This document shows, piece after piece, positions 11,509 to 24,194 of a DNA stretch of 64,000 nt; position 1 is the first letter of the stretch, and the number at the start of each line of letters is the position of its first letter. Source of the stretch: Polytrichum commune. Lineage: Eukaryota > Streptophyta > Polytrichopsida > Polytrichales > Polytrichaceae. The DNA is taken from contig OX485805.1 in assembly GCA_950295325.1 (NCBI GenBank), positions 23,919,501 to 23,983,500 on the forward strand. The letters run 5' to 3'. The notes under the pieces were generated by a model. That model had not been told where the DNA came from. It saw only the letters and a list, made by a program, of their open reading frames with translations, and did no database searches. The translations under genes and the position numbers were made by a program.

Positions 11509-12195
11509 CTTTTAAGTGTAGTGTTTAGTCATACTAATGACGCTATTTGATGTAGTATGAAAAACGAGGCTTCATTTTTCTAAGATACTCTTAGCTGAGT
11601 CATATATATATTTTTTCCCCCTGTTTGTACACATTTTTCAGTCTCAACAAAACGCTTCATCATGTGGCACGGCTCCAATACCTGCAAAACTCAAGATCGA
11701 CTTGGACATTTCCCACGCAAATGCAAACAAAAAAAAAACGCAAATCGCGGATAAGGCATTCCCATTGCTATCGAGAGGCACAAATTCCGTAAGATGCATG
11801 ATTGCTTGCATAGGAATGGAAAGCTTGTCAGTCCTAAGTTTTTGTACAAAGTTAGCTTTTAAAAATAGAGCTTGAATTGCACCTTGATGTACGTTATGTA
11901 TACTTATTGTAATTTGGTGTATGAAAAACCCTAGTGGCTCAGGGTTCGTGGTTGCCGTGTAACAAGGCCCGGTGTAAACTTGTTTTCTATAAGTTAGATT
12001 TGTGGTTGGTTCGAACTTCATCCCAACTTGATCTCACTACATTGATTTGGAATTTTTGAGGCTAATCACGGGGTCAATTTACCAAGTGCAAAAAAGTTCA
12101 AAGCATTAGGAGTTTCGATCCCAACGTTCTTGCCTTCAACCTACATGTCCACCATGAATCTATTACATGTCTTAGTAACCTAATACTCTGACACA
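11509..12195. other. Intergenic, one unassigned reading frame
   Basis: A 125-codon reading frame runs on the - strand at 12021-11644. It has no motif I recognise, apart from one hydrophobic stretch (about ICVFFLFAFAW). I do not call it a gene. Confidence 0.4.
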
Positions 12196-12637
12196 CTAAA
12201 CTCCGTAACATCAACCCCCATAATGTCACTCACTCTCTAATATCCTGAAACCCTAGGGAACGGATGTTTGTAGTTTAAATCTCACTCCTTATTGTCACAT
12301 TTCTCTCCCTTATATCATAGATTTTGTCATTAATGCAACCAACCAAAGAAGTCAATCCACACCCTCGCATTGCGCCATGTGTCAGTATGTGGAGTGTCTT
12401 CTTCTTCTCCTTCTTCTTATGCCACTTGTTGAATGTTGGTGCATGCATATGCCACATCATCCAGGAAGGCCAAGTGGAGTGGACCACACCACGCCATTCA
12501 AATGTTGCACTTTGTGTTATTCCATAGTGTCACATGCTACACTAATTCTATAGTATCACACATGCACGTTACCACTACAAAACTCCGTAACATCACGTGC
12601 ACTTCGGTTGCCACATGTGTGATACGACGGAGGTTAG
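12196..12637. mobile_element. TIR element family D (CTAAACTCCGTAACATCA ends), copy 1
   Basis: Left end CTAAACTCCGTAACATCA, right end an inverted imperfect match ending ACGACGGAGGTTAG. An extra internal copy of AACTCCGTAACATCACGTGC occurs at about 12580. Relatives are at 17992-18543 and 46607-46932. No transposase reading frame. Confidence 0.6.
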
Positions 12638-14099
12638 AATGTATCATGGAATGCTTTTCCGATTCAACACTTTGAATGCCAATGTGGATTGAACATACTC
12701 TTGACCAATGTGGATATGACACATGGCAATTTCATTCTTTTCCATTTTAGTTATTTATTGCATGTCGAACCAAAGACAACAGTCTACGATACTTGTGAAC
12801 CTGTATACCTATATTTATTTTTGGCTAGGGTAGTCTATTTGCCCTTTACTAATGTCGCAAATGCAGTTCCCGCATGTGGCGATTTCAGATGGCCTCAAGC
12901 AGTGGATTGACATGTGGCGAATTGTGAAGGGAAACAATTGTTTTTTTTTCGGGGTCAGAATGGATGAGAGCACCCTTTACAAATGGTGCACAAAGATAAG
13001 ATTTCCAATCATGGATTTCCGATCCCTACATTAATCATGTCCCGGTGCTATCGTGTTCAAATTCCAATATTTTTTTGCCACTTACTTCGTCACGGAACAT
13101 GAACTTCCAGTACACTTAACCTTCACGACGAGCTTATGAATGAGATTCAAAATCATTGCCAACAACAACTGTAGTCTCAAGTACGCTTCCATACAGATCA
13201 ATCTTAATCAGAAGACAAGCTAGGAATGTGTATGGAGTTTAATGGACAATGTACACCTTCTCAAGCGCTTGCTACTCTGATGATGGTAAATAGTGTGGGC
13301 AAATTTATAGTGTGACTTACCCTGGGCAATCTTATAGTGTGGCTCATGATATACATCATTATGTAGGACTGAAATAAAAATAAAAGTAACGTTGGGGTTT
13401 AGTTTATACACCGGTGTGAATGGGAGCCCGTTCTTCTATACCGTTTTTATGTGGGAAACTAATGTGTGACTGTAATCACAGTCTGTCATGTTCTTGTGGT
13501 ACACTTCTTGTTTTCTCTGGATTGGGATTCTCTCACATGCAAGTTCTTTTCAATCTAATGGAAATGTTGTAACCTACAACATGGATTTCAAATGTGACTA
13601 AATACTATGTTGCATTGTAGAGTCTCATCCTTGAGCCTGCTCGCGTGAGACCTCTCACAGCCTCCGCCATGGTGCATGCTCGAATGATGTGGTTCCCTGG
13701 ACAAGACGAGGATGAAATTTGTGAGCAACAAGTGCAAAGTCATTTGCTAGACCCCCTCCAATGCGCCAAATCGACGTGATGCGCAACGTTTAGAAACATG
13801 CATGTTGGATAATTATATGTTCCCCTCACCTCTTTCCCCCCACCACACACACATACTATGGCAGAGAATAATGCAACTTTGCCTCGACATGTGTGGGTCA
13901 CATTCCACTCATTTGACCGCTTCAATCTACTAGCCAACACAAACCCAACACAACCATGCCCTAAATATTATGGACTAGATAACCAATGAGAGGAGACTAG
14001 TAGATGACAAACTATGGGAGTGACGAGTCGTCCACTTGCTCAGAGTTGGTTGTTTGTCATAACCGCTCAACTCATGAACATAATCCAAGAATAATGGAT
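12638..14099. other. Intergenic, nothing recognised
   Basis: No reading frame above 73 codons and no recognised protein features. No repeat could be bounded here. Confidence 0.5.
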
Positions 14100-15678
14100 G
14101 ACATCGTGTCATCATGGATGAAAGAGTGCAACAATTTTTGATAACCTTGCAGCTCTTAGATGAACGATCGGTGATGGATTGTTAAATAATGTGCACCCAC
14201 AATACTATTCCCAATAAGACCCTAATGTTTTTTCTTTGGACATAAGTTCAATAGACTTGTAGCCCACAACATTTACCATCCATAATCAATGTAGTGATTC
14301 TTTATTTTTTGAGTGCTAGAAATTTGCTTATTATGAAGTTGTGTTATTGAATATATATATATACCTCACAACTTCCACACATGACTGCATGTGCATCATG
14401 TCACCGTGGATGAAAGAGTGCGACGATTTTTGATAACCATTCAACTCTTGGATGAGCGACTAGTTATGGATTGTTAAAGAATGCACACCCACAATATTAC
14501 TCCCAATGAGACGCCATTGTTTTTAACATGGACATAAGGTTGTGACCCACAATATTTACCATCCATAATCAATGTAGCGATTCACTTTTCTTCAAGTACT
14601 TGCTGCTAGATTTTCACTTGTTATGAGATTTTGAGTTAACAACCATATATTCTATTCCTCACGACCTCCACACATGACTGCATGTGCATCATGTCACCAT
14701 GAATGAAAGAGTGACAAATTTTTGATAACCATTCAACTCTTGGATGAGCAACCGTTTATGGACTGATAAATAAAGTGCACATAAGGTTGTGACCCACAAT
14801 ATTTACCATCCAAAATCAGTGTAGCGATTCACTTTTCTTCGAGTACATGTTGCTAGACTTTCACTTGTTATGAGAATTTGTGTTACCAACCATAGATTCT
14901 ATTCCTCACAACCTCCACACATGACTGCATGTGCATCATGTCATCATGAATGAAAGAGTGACAAAATTTTGATTACCACTCAACTCTTGGATGAGCGACC
15001 TTTTGTGGATTGATAAATAAAGTGCACATAAGATTGTGACCCACAATATTTACCATCCAAAATCAGTGTAGCGATTCACTTTTCTTCGAGTACATGTTGC
15101 TAGACTTTCACTTGTTATGAGAATTTGTGTTAACAACCATAGATTCTATTCCTCACAACTTCCACACATGACTGCACGTGCATCGTGTCACCATGAATGA
15201 AAGAGTGTGACAAATTTTGATCACCATTCAACTCTTGGATGAGCGACCGTTTATGGACTGATAAATAAAGTGCACATAAAATTGTGACCCACAATATTTA
15301 CCATCCAAAATCAGTGTAGCGATTCACTTTTCTTCGAATACATGTTGCTAGACTCTCAATTGTTATGAGATTTTGTGTTAACAACCATAGATTCTATTCC
15401 TCACAGCTTCCACACATGACTGCATGTGCATCGTGTCATCGTGAATGAAAGAATGTGACAAATTTTGATTACCATTCAACTCTTGGATGAGCGACCGTTT
15501 ATGAATTGATAAATAAAATGCACATAAGATTGTGACCCACAATATTTACCATCCAAAATCAGTGTAGCGATTCACTATTCTTCGAGTACTTGCTGCTAGA
15601 CTTTCACTTGTTATGAGAATTTGTGTTAACAACCATAGATTCTATTCCTCACAACTTCCACACATGACTACATGTGCA
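14100..15678 (+). repeat. Tandem array, six units of 247-293 bp
   Basis: CACATGACTGCATGTGCATC and variants recur near 14378, 14673, 14920, 15168, 15416 and 15663. Spacing is about 293 bp for the first step, then 247-248. The first units contain an extra segment (CACCCACAATA(C/T)TACTCCCAAT) missing from later ones. No protein coding. Confidence 0.85.
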
Positions 15679-17991
15679 GGTTGCGTTGATGTAGCGTGGT
15701 GTGAAATCAGACACCCATATACGATAGCAATGGGAGGTGTGGATTCCCGGTGAGGTAAAGTACAGATCCAACCTCTCCACGTCTTCCACAAAAAACTTTC
15801 ACCGATCGATTCAATTGCGAAATTCCCTCAAGTTGTTTCTCACATGCACGACCGCATGTGCGGAGGACTCAGCAGCCAATCTGTGTCGACTCAGACATCT
15901 ACATAAAAGTTGGACCACCTGTAGCTAGCTAGCAGAACCCGAGGTGACTTCTAACTCAACTTTCTTACTTACACACACACACACACACACACAGACCCCA
16001 TGCGACCAGTGTTTCTGGGCAGATATCTGGGCACAATCGGTCGAGATCCTGTTGTTTTCAACCTCAACCGGTTACCTGTTGACATCTGTTGGTTTCTCTT
16101 TATTAAAATGAGGAATATTCTGTAACTTCCTCTAACTTGATCGATAATTTTCCTGAAGTTGTTTTGAATTTGACCTGCTTACTTCTCAAACTCGACCGGT
16201 TCATCTGTAACTACACTGAAACTGTTCTATAGGTGTGGGTTACCATTCTGAGTTACGTGTTGCTATAACTTATTACCGACATTATCCTTCTTTTTTATCA
16301 AGTAAGTTGTATCGTGTTCGTTGATGTGGATACTAACTGTTTATGTCGAATGATCATACTGTTGAGTAAAATGTTATAGGAATGCGTAACTCTGAATGAT
16401 GACCCACACTAATTGGACAATTCAGTGTATCTGTCGGTTCTCCCCGTCCACTGCGTTCGACTATCTCCACATTTTTGGCCGTCTATTGTGGTTCCTGGCA
16501 TTTTTTTACGACTGGATAATACATGTGTTGTTATTATGTGAATTAAATCTCCACACATGAATGCAGTTGCAGGTGGGGCGAATGATCAGTGTGATATCAG
16601 ACACCCACAAAAGTTAAGTTGATGTTAGGCTAAGCTAGTGGAGGTGACCTCTACACATTATGGAGGTTTGTGGGCCTTATGTGGTCGCTCTTCTTAATTG
16701 GACACATATATTTGAGTGGTAAAATATTTGCAAGGCCTACAATTGGTGAAAGGACGTAAGTAAGTCACGGATTACGATATCATTTTAACATTTAAAAGAA
16801 AAGAAAAGATAGACACCATTCTAAGTTCAAGAGTTGACACAATTGGGAGGACTTAACTTATGTGATTGTTCACGGAGAAAATGAAGAATCTTCACTTTGA
16901 CCTCGCATATTAAACTTCAAACTTTTGACCCTGAAAATTGACGTGACAAACTTCGTGATCTGGAATTGGTAGCCAAATGAGTCACTTCCCCATTGCAAAC
17001 AAATGGATAAAATTGTTTGTGGGGTTGGTAGCGCCCACAATAAGATTACATATCTTATGGGTATCTTACACCATTTGATAATCTCTACGATTATGTTGAT
17101 CGTCATGGAATCTATCGTATAGGGATATATCCTAAAGGGGAAAAGGAGAAGTAAAACAATTGTCATAATAGGCCATCTATGATTTGCAAGTTTCACTTCA
17201 AGAATCCAAAACACATCTGTCTTGAATCTTGAAATGACATGCTCAAGTTTCATGTTCCTCATTTGAATTTGCTTATGTGTTCATGTAATTCATCTCATAA
17301 AATTACTTAACAACAGGATGTTGCACTGTGGGCAGGGGTGGCCCATGAATTTTGTGAGAAGAATTTCTCTTTTATGCTTGGGCCAAATGATGGATCCCTT
17401 ACAAAATGATCAACACTCATCTTGAGCATTGTTCATTGTGTGCCCTTGAATTGACAAATGGGATTTTTCTAGGCTTCCCTTACTAGAGATGAATAGTCTA
17501 CATATCAATTTAATCAATGAGGATCGTTTCCAGGGGTTCACTTGTGTCGGGACACCTACTAAACATCTTTGCATCAAGCCATGTGATTAGTTGCGACCTG
17601 GTATTCCCAATCATCATGAGTTGGTCTGATTGGGAGCCTCACATCGCAATTCCCTTTTCAAAAGGAAGGCCGAACAATGTTATGCTTACGGTAATCTTAC
17701 CTACACTGTTTGATAATCCCCATGATTCTCTCGATGAGTTGTGGAAGCAAACGCAAAAGTACACATACATTCATAAATATATAATTTTTTTTTCAAATCT
17801 TAAAAAAAAAAACACTAAAAACATTTATAGATTATCTATGACATTCACCTCAAGAATTCAAAAGATATTCATCTCGACTCTAAAAGTAGCAAATTCAACT
17901 CTCATGTTCCTCATTCAAACTTGATCTTGTTTGATGAGCCATACATGGTAATTCCGGGCAACATAATGTCCAACCAGATAACATATCCATT
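15679..17991. other. Intergenic: AACCGG repeat and ATCAGACACCCA repeats
   Basis: About 16010-16240 is a reverse-orientation member of the AACCGGTT-containing repeat family seen at 24600, 30500-31900 and 32700. Short repeats with ATCAGACACCCA occur at about 15700, 16600 and 18640, each following ACACATGA(A/C)T. About 16690-17090 holds degraded pieces of family A. Reading frames at 17262-16870 (-) and 17517-17924 (+) are unassigned. An AC microsatellite lies at about 15973-15995. Confidence 0.45.
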
Positions 17992-18543
17992 CTAAACTCC
18001 GTACACTTGTGCCAACCAAAGTGCACGTGATATTAAGGAGTACTGTACTGTTAACATGGATGTCCGATAAAAGAGAATTAGTGTAGCACGCGACGCTATG
18101 AAAGAACACAGAATCAACACGGCAACAATGGCAATAGTAACAATGATGACAACGTGAAGTGTACAAGCGCGTTGCTTGAACTCTTTGGTGAACTTATTAT
18201 GATGTCAAAACCCGTGACATATGGGAGGAAATCGTGATAACAAGGAGAGAGATGTAAACTGAGAAGTTAGAACACCCGGTCCCTAGGATTTCGGGATATT
18301 ATAAAAGGAGGAGTGACGTTAAGGAGGTTGATATATAAGAGGAAATCTTGATAACAAGGAGAGGGATGTAAACTGAGAAGTTAGAACATCCGGTCCCTGG
18401 GATTTCGGGATATTATAAGAGGAAATTGTGATAACAAGGAGAGAGATGTAAACTGAGAAGTTAGGACATCCGGTTTCTGGGATTTCGGGATATTACAAGA
18501 GGAGGAGCGACGTCAAGGAGGATGTTGATATTACGGAGTTTAG
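17992..18543. mobile_element. TIR element family D, copy 2, with internal tandem repeat
   Basis: Left end CTAAACTCCGTACAC; right end ATATTACGGAGTTTAG is its inverse. Between 18215 and 18520 a unit with GATAACAAGGAGAGAGATGT and GGATTTCGGGATATTA is repeated three times with unequal spacing (about 75-120 bp). Internal sequence (AAGTGCACGTGATATTAAGG) matches the 46.6-kb copy. Confidence 0.6.
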
Positions 18544-19111
18544 AGAGAGTGTACTAATCACCTGCTTGCCTGGAGGGAAAGGAAAGGAAAGAGAGTCTCG
18601 ACACATGAATGCATGTGCAGAGGTGATCAGTTGTCATATCAGACACCCACATAAGTTAGCTGAGAGTGCGACGGCTTGGCTCGCGGCCAGAACACAAGAA
18701 GCCGGCCTTCCTGGGTGCACTCGCTTGCTCGAGAGGCCGTGGCACTCACTGCGGTAGCTAGGCAGCTAGCATCCCTTCCCGCTACTAGCTACAAGCTACC
18801 TGGCGAGCAAGAAGCCGGGAACCGAATTGACTGATCTACTTACCCACACAGCCAGCCAAGGGTTGATCGCGATCCGAGGCCCACCTACTTTACCTAATCG
18901 CTTTCGTAGCCGCTCGCAGTGGGCCTCTAGCTACATCTACAACTTAGTAATAAAGTTAGCGCTGCACACAGGCTCCTCCCAACATGATATTAGCCAACAC
19001 AAACTTGCATCCCAGTCAGTCAGTCCCTTCACTTCACTTCCCAGCCTGATCAGTGTGCCTTCAGTCTCCACCTCCAGCAGCAGCTGCTAACGCAAGCTAG
19101 CACAGCCAACC
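18544..19111 (+). promoter_or_regulatory. Probable expansin promoter and 5' leader
   Basis: Upstream region of the expansin, more GC-rich than the preceding intergenic DNA. The last 100 bp before the ATG are pyrimidine-rich (CAGTCAGTCCCTTCACTTCA type), as in many plant 5' leaders. A dispersed repeat with ATCAGACACCCACATAAG lies at about 18600-18665. No TATA box or start site can be fixed from sequence alone. Confidence 0.4.
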
Positions 19112-21729
19112 ATGGCAACCTCAGGAGGAGCTTGCAATGGCTCGGCAAGGGATTTGCTAACTTTAGTACTCATACTGGGGATTAGTTCTAGTGCTACTGC
19201 TGGGGGCTATGGTGGTGGAGCTTGGGGTCAGGCCCATGCGACCTTCTATGGCGGGGCTGATGCTTCTGGCACTCAAGGTGAGTGAGTGGGTGGGTGGGTG
19301 GTTCAACATTTTTTGGGTGAGGGCTTGCACTGGCTTTTCAGGGATTTTGAGAGGCACATTGGCAATTGGTCATGCATGGCAGCTCTGGTCATAGAGTTAT
19401 GATATTACTGGAGTGTGGTATAGAGTTGTGGCTGGAAAGATGATAATTTTCAAGGGATCATCTTCCTTGGCAAGATGCAGACATCCCGAATTATATTTTG
19501 GGGGCACAAACTTTGGGGTATAAATGGGGGTGTTGGTCTTCCTGCGAAGTGTGTTCTGTGTTGTAGAGCTGCTCGCCGTCTCCCTGCAGGAGTACCATAA
19601 GGTTTGGTATGAGGCAGGCTCATGTGTGGGTGGTGAATTTTATTCCCAGTTTGAGAGTTGTCATTACAGTGTTAACTGCACTGGTCACCTTCTGCAGGAA
19701 TGATTAGCTGGGCTCATGTCACTTGCAGCATTGGCTGATGAATTTTGCGTATGTGATCAATCCATGTGTTAGAGCTCACCCAGGCTGATGTTTTCGCTAC
19801 AGGGAGGGCTGGCTGGTTGATGATTTGGCAGAGTCTCAATGTCACATTTGCGCAATTGAACTTCTATCGGCCTCAGTGTAGTCGGATTTCTGTAGTTTCA
19901 GAGTTCCGTAGTTAGCTGTGATGGACTCAAATATCGAGTCTGTGCTACAGAGAGTTCTGGCAGAGTACTCCACCCTGTTCTGTACAGGGAGGGGTGGTCG
20001 TGATATGTGCCAGACACGTCTCGATGTCACATTTTTGCAAGTCAATTTGCACCAGGCTAAATATATTGTTGTGGCGGATTTCCTTTAGTTTTAGACTTCT
20101 CCGAATATAAGCTTTGGACCTTTGGTAGAATAAGAAGTCTCTGTGCTACAGGGAGCTCGTGGTTGCAGAGTGCACCATGTTTCTGAATGTGTTCTTGGCA
20201 GCGTTGATCATCCTGGTTTCTCCTACAGGGAGAGGGGTATAAGTTGTTATGGCCGAAGAGTCTGAATGTCATATTTGTGCAATTGAATTGATTATTTCAG
20301 TCTCAATGGGGTCTCCCGAAAGCTTTGGTGGACTTTAAAAATAATTCTGTATAATTCACTACAGGGAGGGCGGCTCGTCTGCAAATGTGGCAGAAGAGTC
20401 CTAATGCCACATTTGCGCAACACCAAGTAAACTGTCTCGGTCGAAATGTGGTGGATTGTCCCGAGCGCTCATGTTGTTGCAATATAATGTCACATGTGCA
20501 GGCGGGGCATGTGGGTTCGGAAACCTGTACAGCACCGGCTATGGAACCAACACGGCGGCCCTGAGCTCCGCGCTCTTCAACACGGGCCTCACATGCGGCG
20601 CGTGCTTCGAGCTCATGTGCGACTCCAGCGGATCCAAGTATTGTGTCGGGGGAGGCACTGTGGTCGTCACGGCCACCAACTTCTGCCCCACGGGCTCCAA
20701 TGGTGGATGGTGCGACCCCCCCAAGGAGCACTTTGATCTTGCACAACCCGTCTTTACGCAGATCGCACAGGAGGTCGGAGGCGTCATCCCCATCAACTAC
20801 CGGAGGTTAGTGGGCCACTGACTCAAACCAATCACTGGTTTTGTCACATCAATAACAATTCGATCGGAGTGGGTTTTCAAGTCTCTGGACACATAGCTTT
20901 TTGTCTCATAAGGACTGGGGTACAATGCGAGATGCCTTTTTTGGTTAATGGGGCTAGAAGTGGCGGAAAAACAAAGTCATGTTGGTTGTGGGTTCCTTTA
21001 ACTATGTGAATGTTAACTATGTAGGGAGGACGCCGTCACTTGCCGGTGAACTTGAATTGGTTTGGATAGTTGCCCGTAGCCGCGTAGTAGGTTGGCGTAG
21101 GTCAGTCCGGGTAACACTTAGATGGTTCAGAAATGGAAAGCAGTCACTGTGCCAACATATACGAGAGCATTCAAACTAACGTGTAAGAATTTACAAAATC
21201 TCTCGGAATGTGTAGTCTTAAAAAATGCTTACCACAAAAACCTAGTGAACATAGGTAATGTGCTTCTTAAGAATGTTTCAGTACGTTTGAACCAGGTTAA
21301 CTAAAGACATGAACAGTTACAGATGGTTGTTGCCACCCTCATGGAGAGAGATGCATCATCATCAGCATTGTGATTAATTCTTAATTGAAGCTGATGTTAA
21401 TTGCTTAAATTTGCAGGGTGGCATGCACAAAGACCGGAGGGATTAGGTTCACCATCAATGGAAACCCTTACTTCTTGCTCGTCCTTATCACCAATGTGGG
21501 GGGTGCCGGTGACGTTCAGCAGCTGTATGTGAAGGGCTCCAACACGGACGCATATCAAGCCATGACCCGAAACTGGGGTGAAATGTGGCAGTTTACGGGA
21601 AACAGCAAGATGCAAGGCCAAGCACTCTCCTTCAAGGTGGTCACGAGCGACGGCAACGCGTGCGAGTCCATTGACGCCGCCCCTGCCGGCTGGGTGTTCG
21701 GACAAACCTTCGAGGGATCCAACTTCTAA
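19112..21729 (+). CDS. EXPA: Alpha-expansin (EXPA), three exons
   Basis: Exons 19112-19277, 20502-20805 and 21417-21729 join in frame at GT-AG introns of 1224 and 611 bp, giving 260 residues, a normal EXPA length. Residues 1-30 form a signal peptide (hydrophobic [10 protein letters not shown], then SSSATA). The mature protein has the family-6-barrel domain with paired cysteines, the motif [20 protein letters not shown], the alpha-expansin insertion GGWCDPP, and the HFD triad at 132-134. The C-terminal wall-binding domain begins near FTINGNPYF, keeps [12 protein letters not shown], and ends GWVFGQTF. Known role of the family: secreted, pH-dependent loosening of cellulose-hemicellulose contacts during wall growth, without hydrolysis. 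Both intron positions match the common plant EXPA pattern. Exons 2-3 are clearly more GC-rich than the surroundings. I see no defect. Confidence 0.96.
19278..20501 (+). repeat. Expansin intron 1, built of decayed tandem repeats
   Basis: The motif CTACAGGGAG(G/A)G followed after 30-60 bp by AATGTCACATTTGCGCAA recurs with divergence. Copies of the first part start near 19797, 19982, 20146, 20223 and 20359. Spacing is irregular (75-185 bp). The repeats stop just before the branch-point and acceptor region of exon 2. Confidence 0.65.
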
Positions 21730-22434
21730 CTTACTCCAAACAGAAAAGAAAAGAAAAGAAAAGGAAAGAAAACATAACCCCAAAATCTTCATCATCATGG
21801 TAAGGTTTAAAATTTTTATGTATCCAGCAGAGGCGTGCAACTGACGAATTTATATTACCCGCCCGCTTGCGCGTCCGAAACCAAATTTTTGCGACGACGT
21901 ATAGGTTTATAAGCTGTGTGAGTTTGCATGATCATCATCAAAAAAATGTTTAGTGCATCAGTTATCATCAGCCAAATGATCGAGAGTTTGCTTTAGTCAA
22001 TGCACTTGATCGTGATCGTGCTCCAGCTTAAGCTAGGAGAAGTTGCTAGCTGCTGGAAGTGGTGATGGTTGTATTGAAGAGGTTGCCGAGGTGTGTGCTT
22101 ATCTGTGCATTCAATTATAAACACCACCCGCTCCTTGCATGTATTTTTACGAACATGACTATGAGGGTATTGTACGAGAATCCCGCCTGTGTCCTATAGT
22201 AGTGCGAATCACCACCAGTAGCTGAAAGGATTGGGTCGTCCAAATGTATGTGGCAATACCCAGTTTCAATCATTGGTGGTGTTTAAGATGGCCAATGCTG
22301 TGACTCTTATTAATAAAGTGAGCAATGGGCACAAGCACATTGCTTAATTTGTACCAATTGATATCTTGAACTTGTTGAAATGTCATCTTAAGGTATGCAG
22401 GTGTTTTTTGCTTACTTTTTCCTTATTGATCACC
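21730..22434 (+). other. Expansin 3' flank
   Basis: The stop codon is followed by an AAAGA-rich tract and then unremarkable AT-rich DNA. An AATAAA-type signal occurs near 22311 but is too far from the stop to assign with confidence. No other gene. Confidence 0.4.
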
Positions 22435-22760
22435 TACATTTGATTGGTGTGTGGTTAGGTGAGGATCGAAGAACAAACATTGTCAACACTCTCGTTTAAA
22501 GAGATTGGATTATGTCTTCAAACTTAATTACCTGCACATTCAACAGTGAACACAATTGAGAGGACCTATGTATTCAGTTAAGAAATCCACAAAGAAATCA
22601 TGCACTTCTGATTACTACAACTAAGTTAGAGGAGGCCTAACTGTCAATACGATCATTGGTAATGCTTGATCATAGACTTGCTAATGCAGCACATATTTGA
22701 AGGTATAAATCTGATCAATAGAAAATACAGAACAAGAGAAACAAACGGATACCATCTGTA
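22435..22760 (+). repeat. Dispersed repeat family A, copy 3
   Basis: Shares GATTGGTGTGTGGTTAGGTG with copy 1 and continues through CAGTGAACACAATTGAGAGG and CTAATGCAGCACA. Same orientation as copy 1, diverged by scattered substitutions. Confidence 0.6.
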
Positions 22761-23121
22761 TACCTTACCTGATCATATTGTTATGTGCTCCATGGACTGG
22801 CTACATATAATATGGGTGTAGTACTATAGCCGACTAATGTCATTGTAGTTTTATCATGCCATGTAGCAAGTGACACGAATAGAATTAGTATGTCAACCTT
22901 AGTTAAAGAGGTTGACAATAATGTTAAGGTATGATCATTAATGTTCACCTACTTTCATATATATTTCATTTACTCCTTGCCAATACTATGTCACACAGCA
23001 CAGTACCCAGATTCTCAACGAGTTAATGGAAGCTCTTCAACGACGTCCGTGAAACCTATCGAAACAGCCCATGATCATCATTTATTGTACAGCAGTAATC
23101 ACCAGCAACTGTTTTCCACTC

Positions 23122-23212
23122 TTCTCTGAGAAGTCTCATTAAAAACCCCCTCTGAGAAGACTCATTAAAACCCCCTCTGAGAAGATTTATTAAAAAACCC
23201 CTCTGAGAACAT
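23122..23212 (+). repeat. Minisatellite, about 27-bp unit, four copies
   Basis: CTCTGAGAAG(T/A)CTCATTAAAA followed by CCCC repeats four times with small changes; the last copy is partial. The flanking 22761-23121 and 23213-24194 hold no recognised gene. A piece related to the middle of family B (GGTTTTGTGTTAGGCCCA) lies at about 24000-24130. Confidence 0.7.
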
Positions 23213-24194
23213 CATTCAAGTTGCACACTTGATTAAGTTAGTTAGGTTAGCTAACTATACCGTAGAACTTGACCTGGTATCTATATACGTTTGACTCTGC
23301 GCACAACCCAATCCATCGGGTGCATGTCATTCTGTAGAAAGGGCCCCTGGCATTTGAGGTGACATGACTGTCAAATTTCCAACATTGGCATAAGCTTATT
23401 ACCTGTGGCAGGAGACATCATGTCAGTCTTCCAAGAAAAAAAATTCCAGATTTGTGACTTGTTTACTGAATTAGTTACTGAAGCATGTCAGATGCACGAG
23501 ACTAGATTGCCAATGCAACGTACTAACTATATATGCATCAATAGAAGCCTAGTGAGCAGGTCGGTCACAGCTTAGCGTCCACGGTAGGCTAGCATTTTGT
23601 TTACACTCCAGCACTGTACAAGCATGTGGCTCCTGCACATTCACAGCTAGATTTGTGGGCACTGGGAGTTATTTACTTTGGGATTATAATGTCATGCTGA
23701 AACAACCGACTAAGGGCCACTAATTAAGTTGAACACTGTGCACATATATAATAGCCAAGGTCCATGACCTGCATGACATTGTGAGGGCCCTTGACACTCA
23801 ACCAAGGGCCATGATGCCATGAACAATAATTGAAATTGAATTCCGTGTGGCCACAGGTCCTTCAGTACAGTATACAGACATTCGTGGCTACCGAGGCTCT
23901 CAATTGAATGCTGCTATAGTATGATCCTATTCATGTGGACTTTTCTATACATCAGGTTATGATAAATCAAAGGTTATGAGCTTTTGAGGTGTCATGGTTT
24001 GTTGGTTTTGTGTTAGGCCCACATCTTTGACATGGGTTTGAAACATAATTGAGTCTAAGACCATGAAACATTATCCATTGCATGTCGTGCAGAGAGCTTC
24101 ATGTCAGTTTACTCATTCACTCAAACTTTCTTGGTCGCTTTGGCCCTCAAACTCTAAGACATGCGGGTGTAATTTGATTACTATCCTTAATCGG

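Noticed and set aside
11644..12021. 125-codon - strand frame as a small protein gene
   Set aside because: No homology recognised, no promoter or splice context, and composition like the surrounding DNA.
20303..20796. Long frames opposite and beside expansin exon 2
   Set aside because: They are shadows of a GC-rich exon; only the + frame joined at splice sites gives a conserved protein.
23122..23212. CRISPR-like spaced repeats
   Set aside because: The units are contiguous, with no unique spacers, in a plant nuclear genome; it is a minisatellite.
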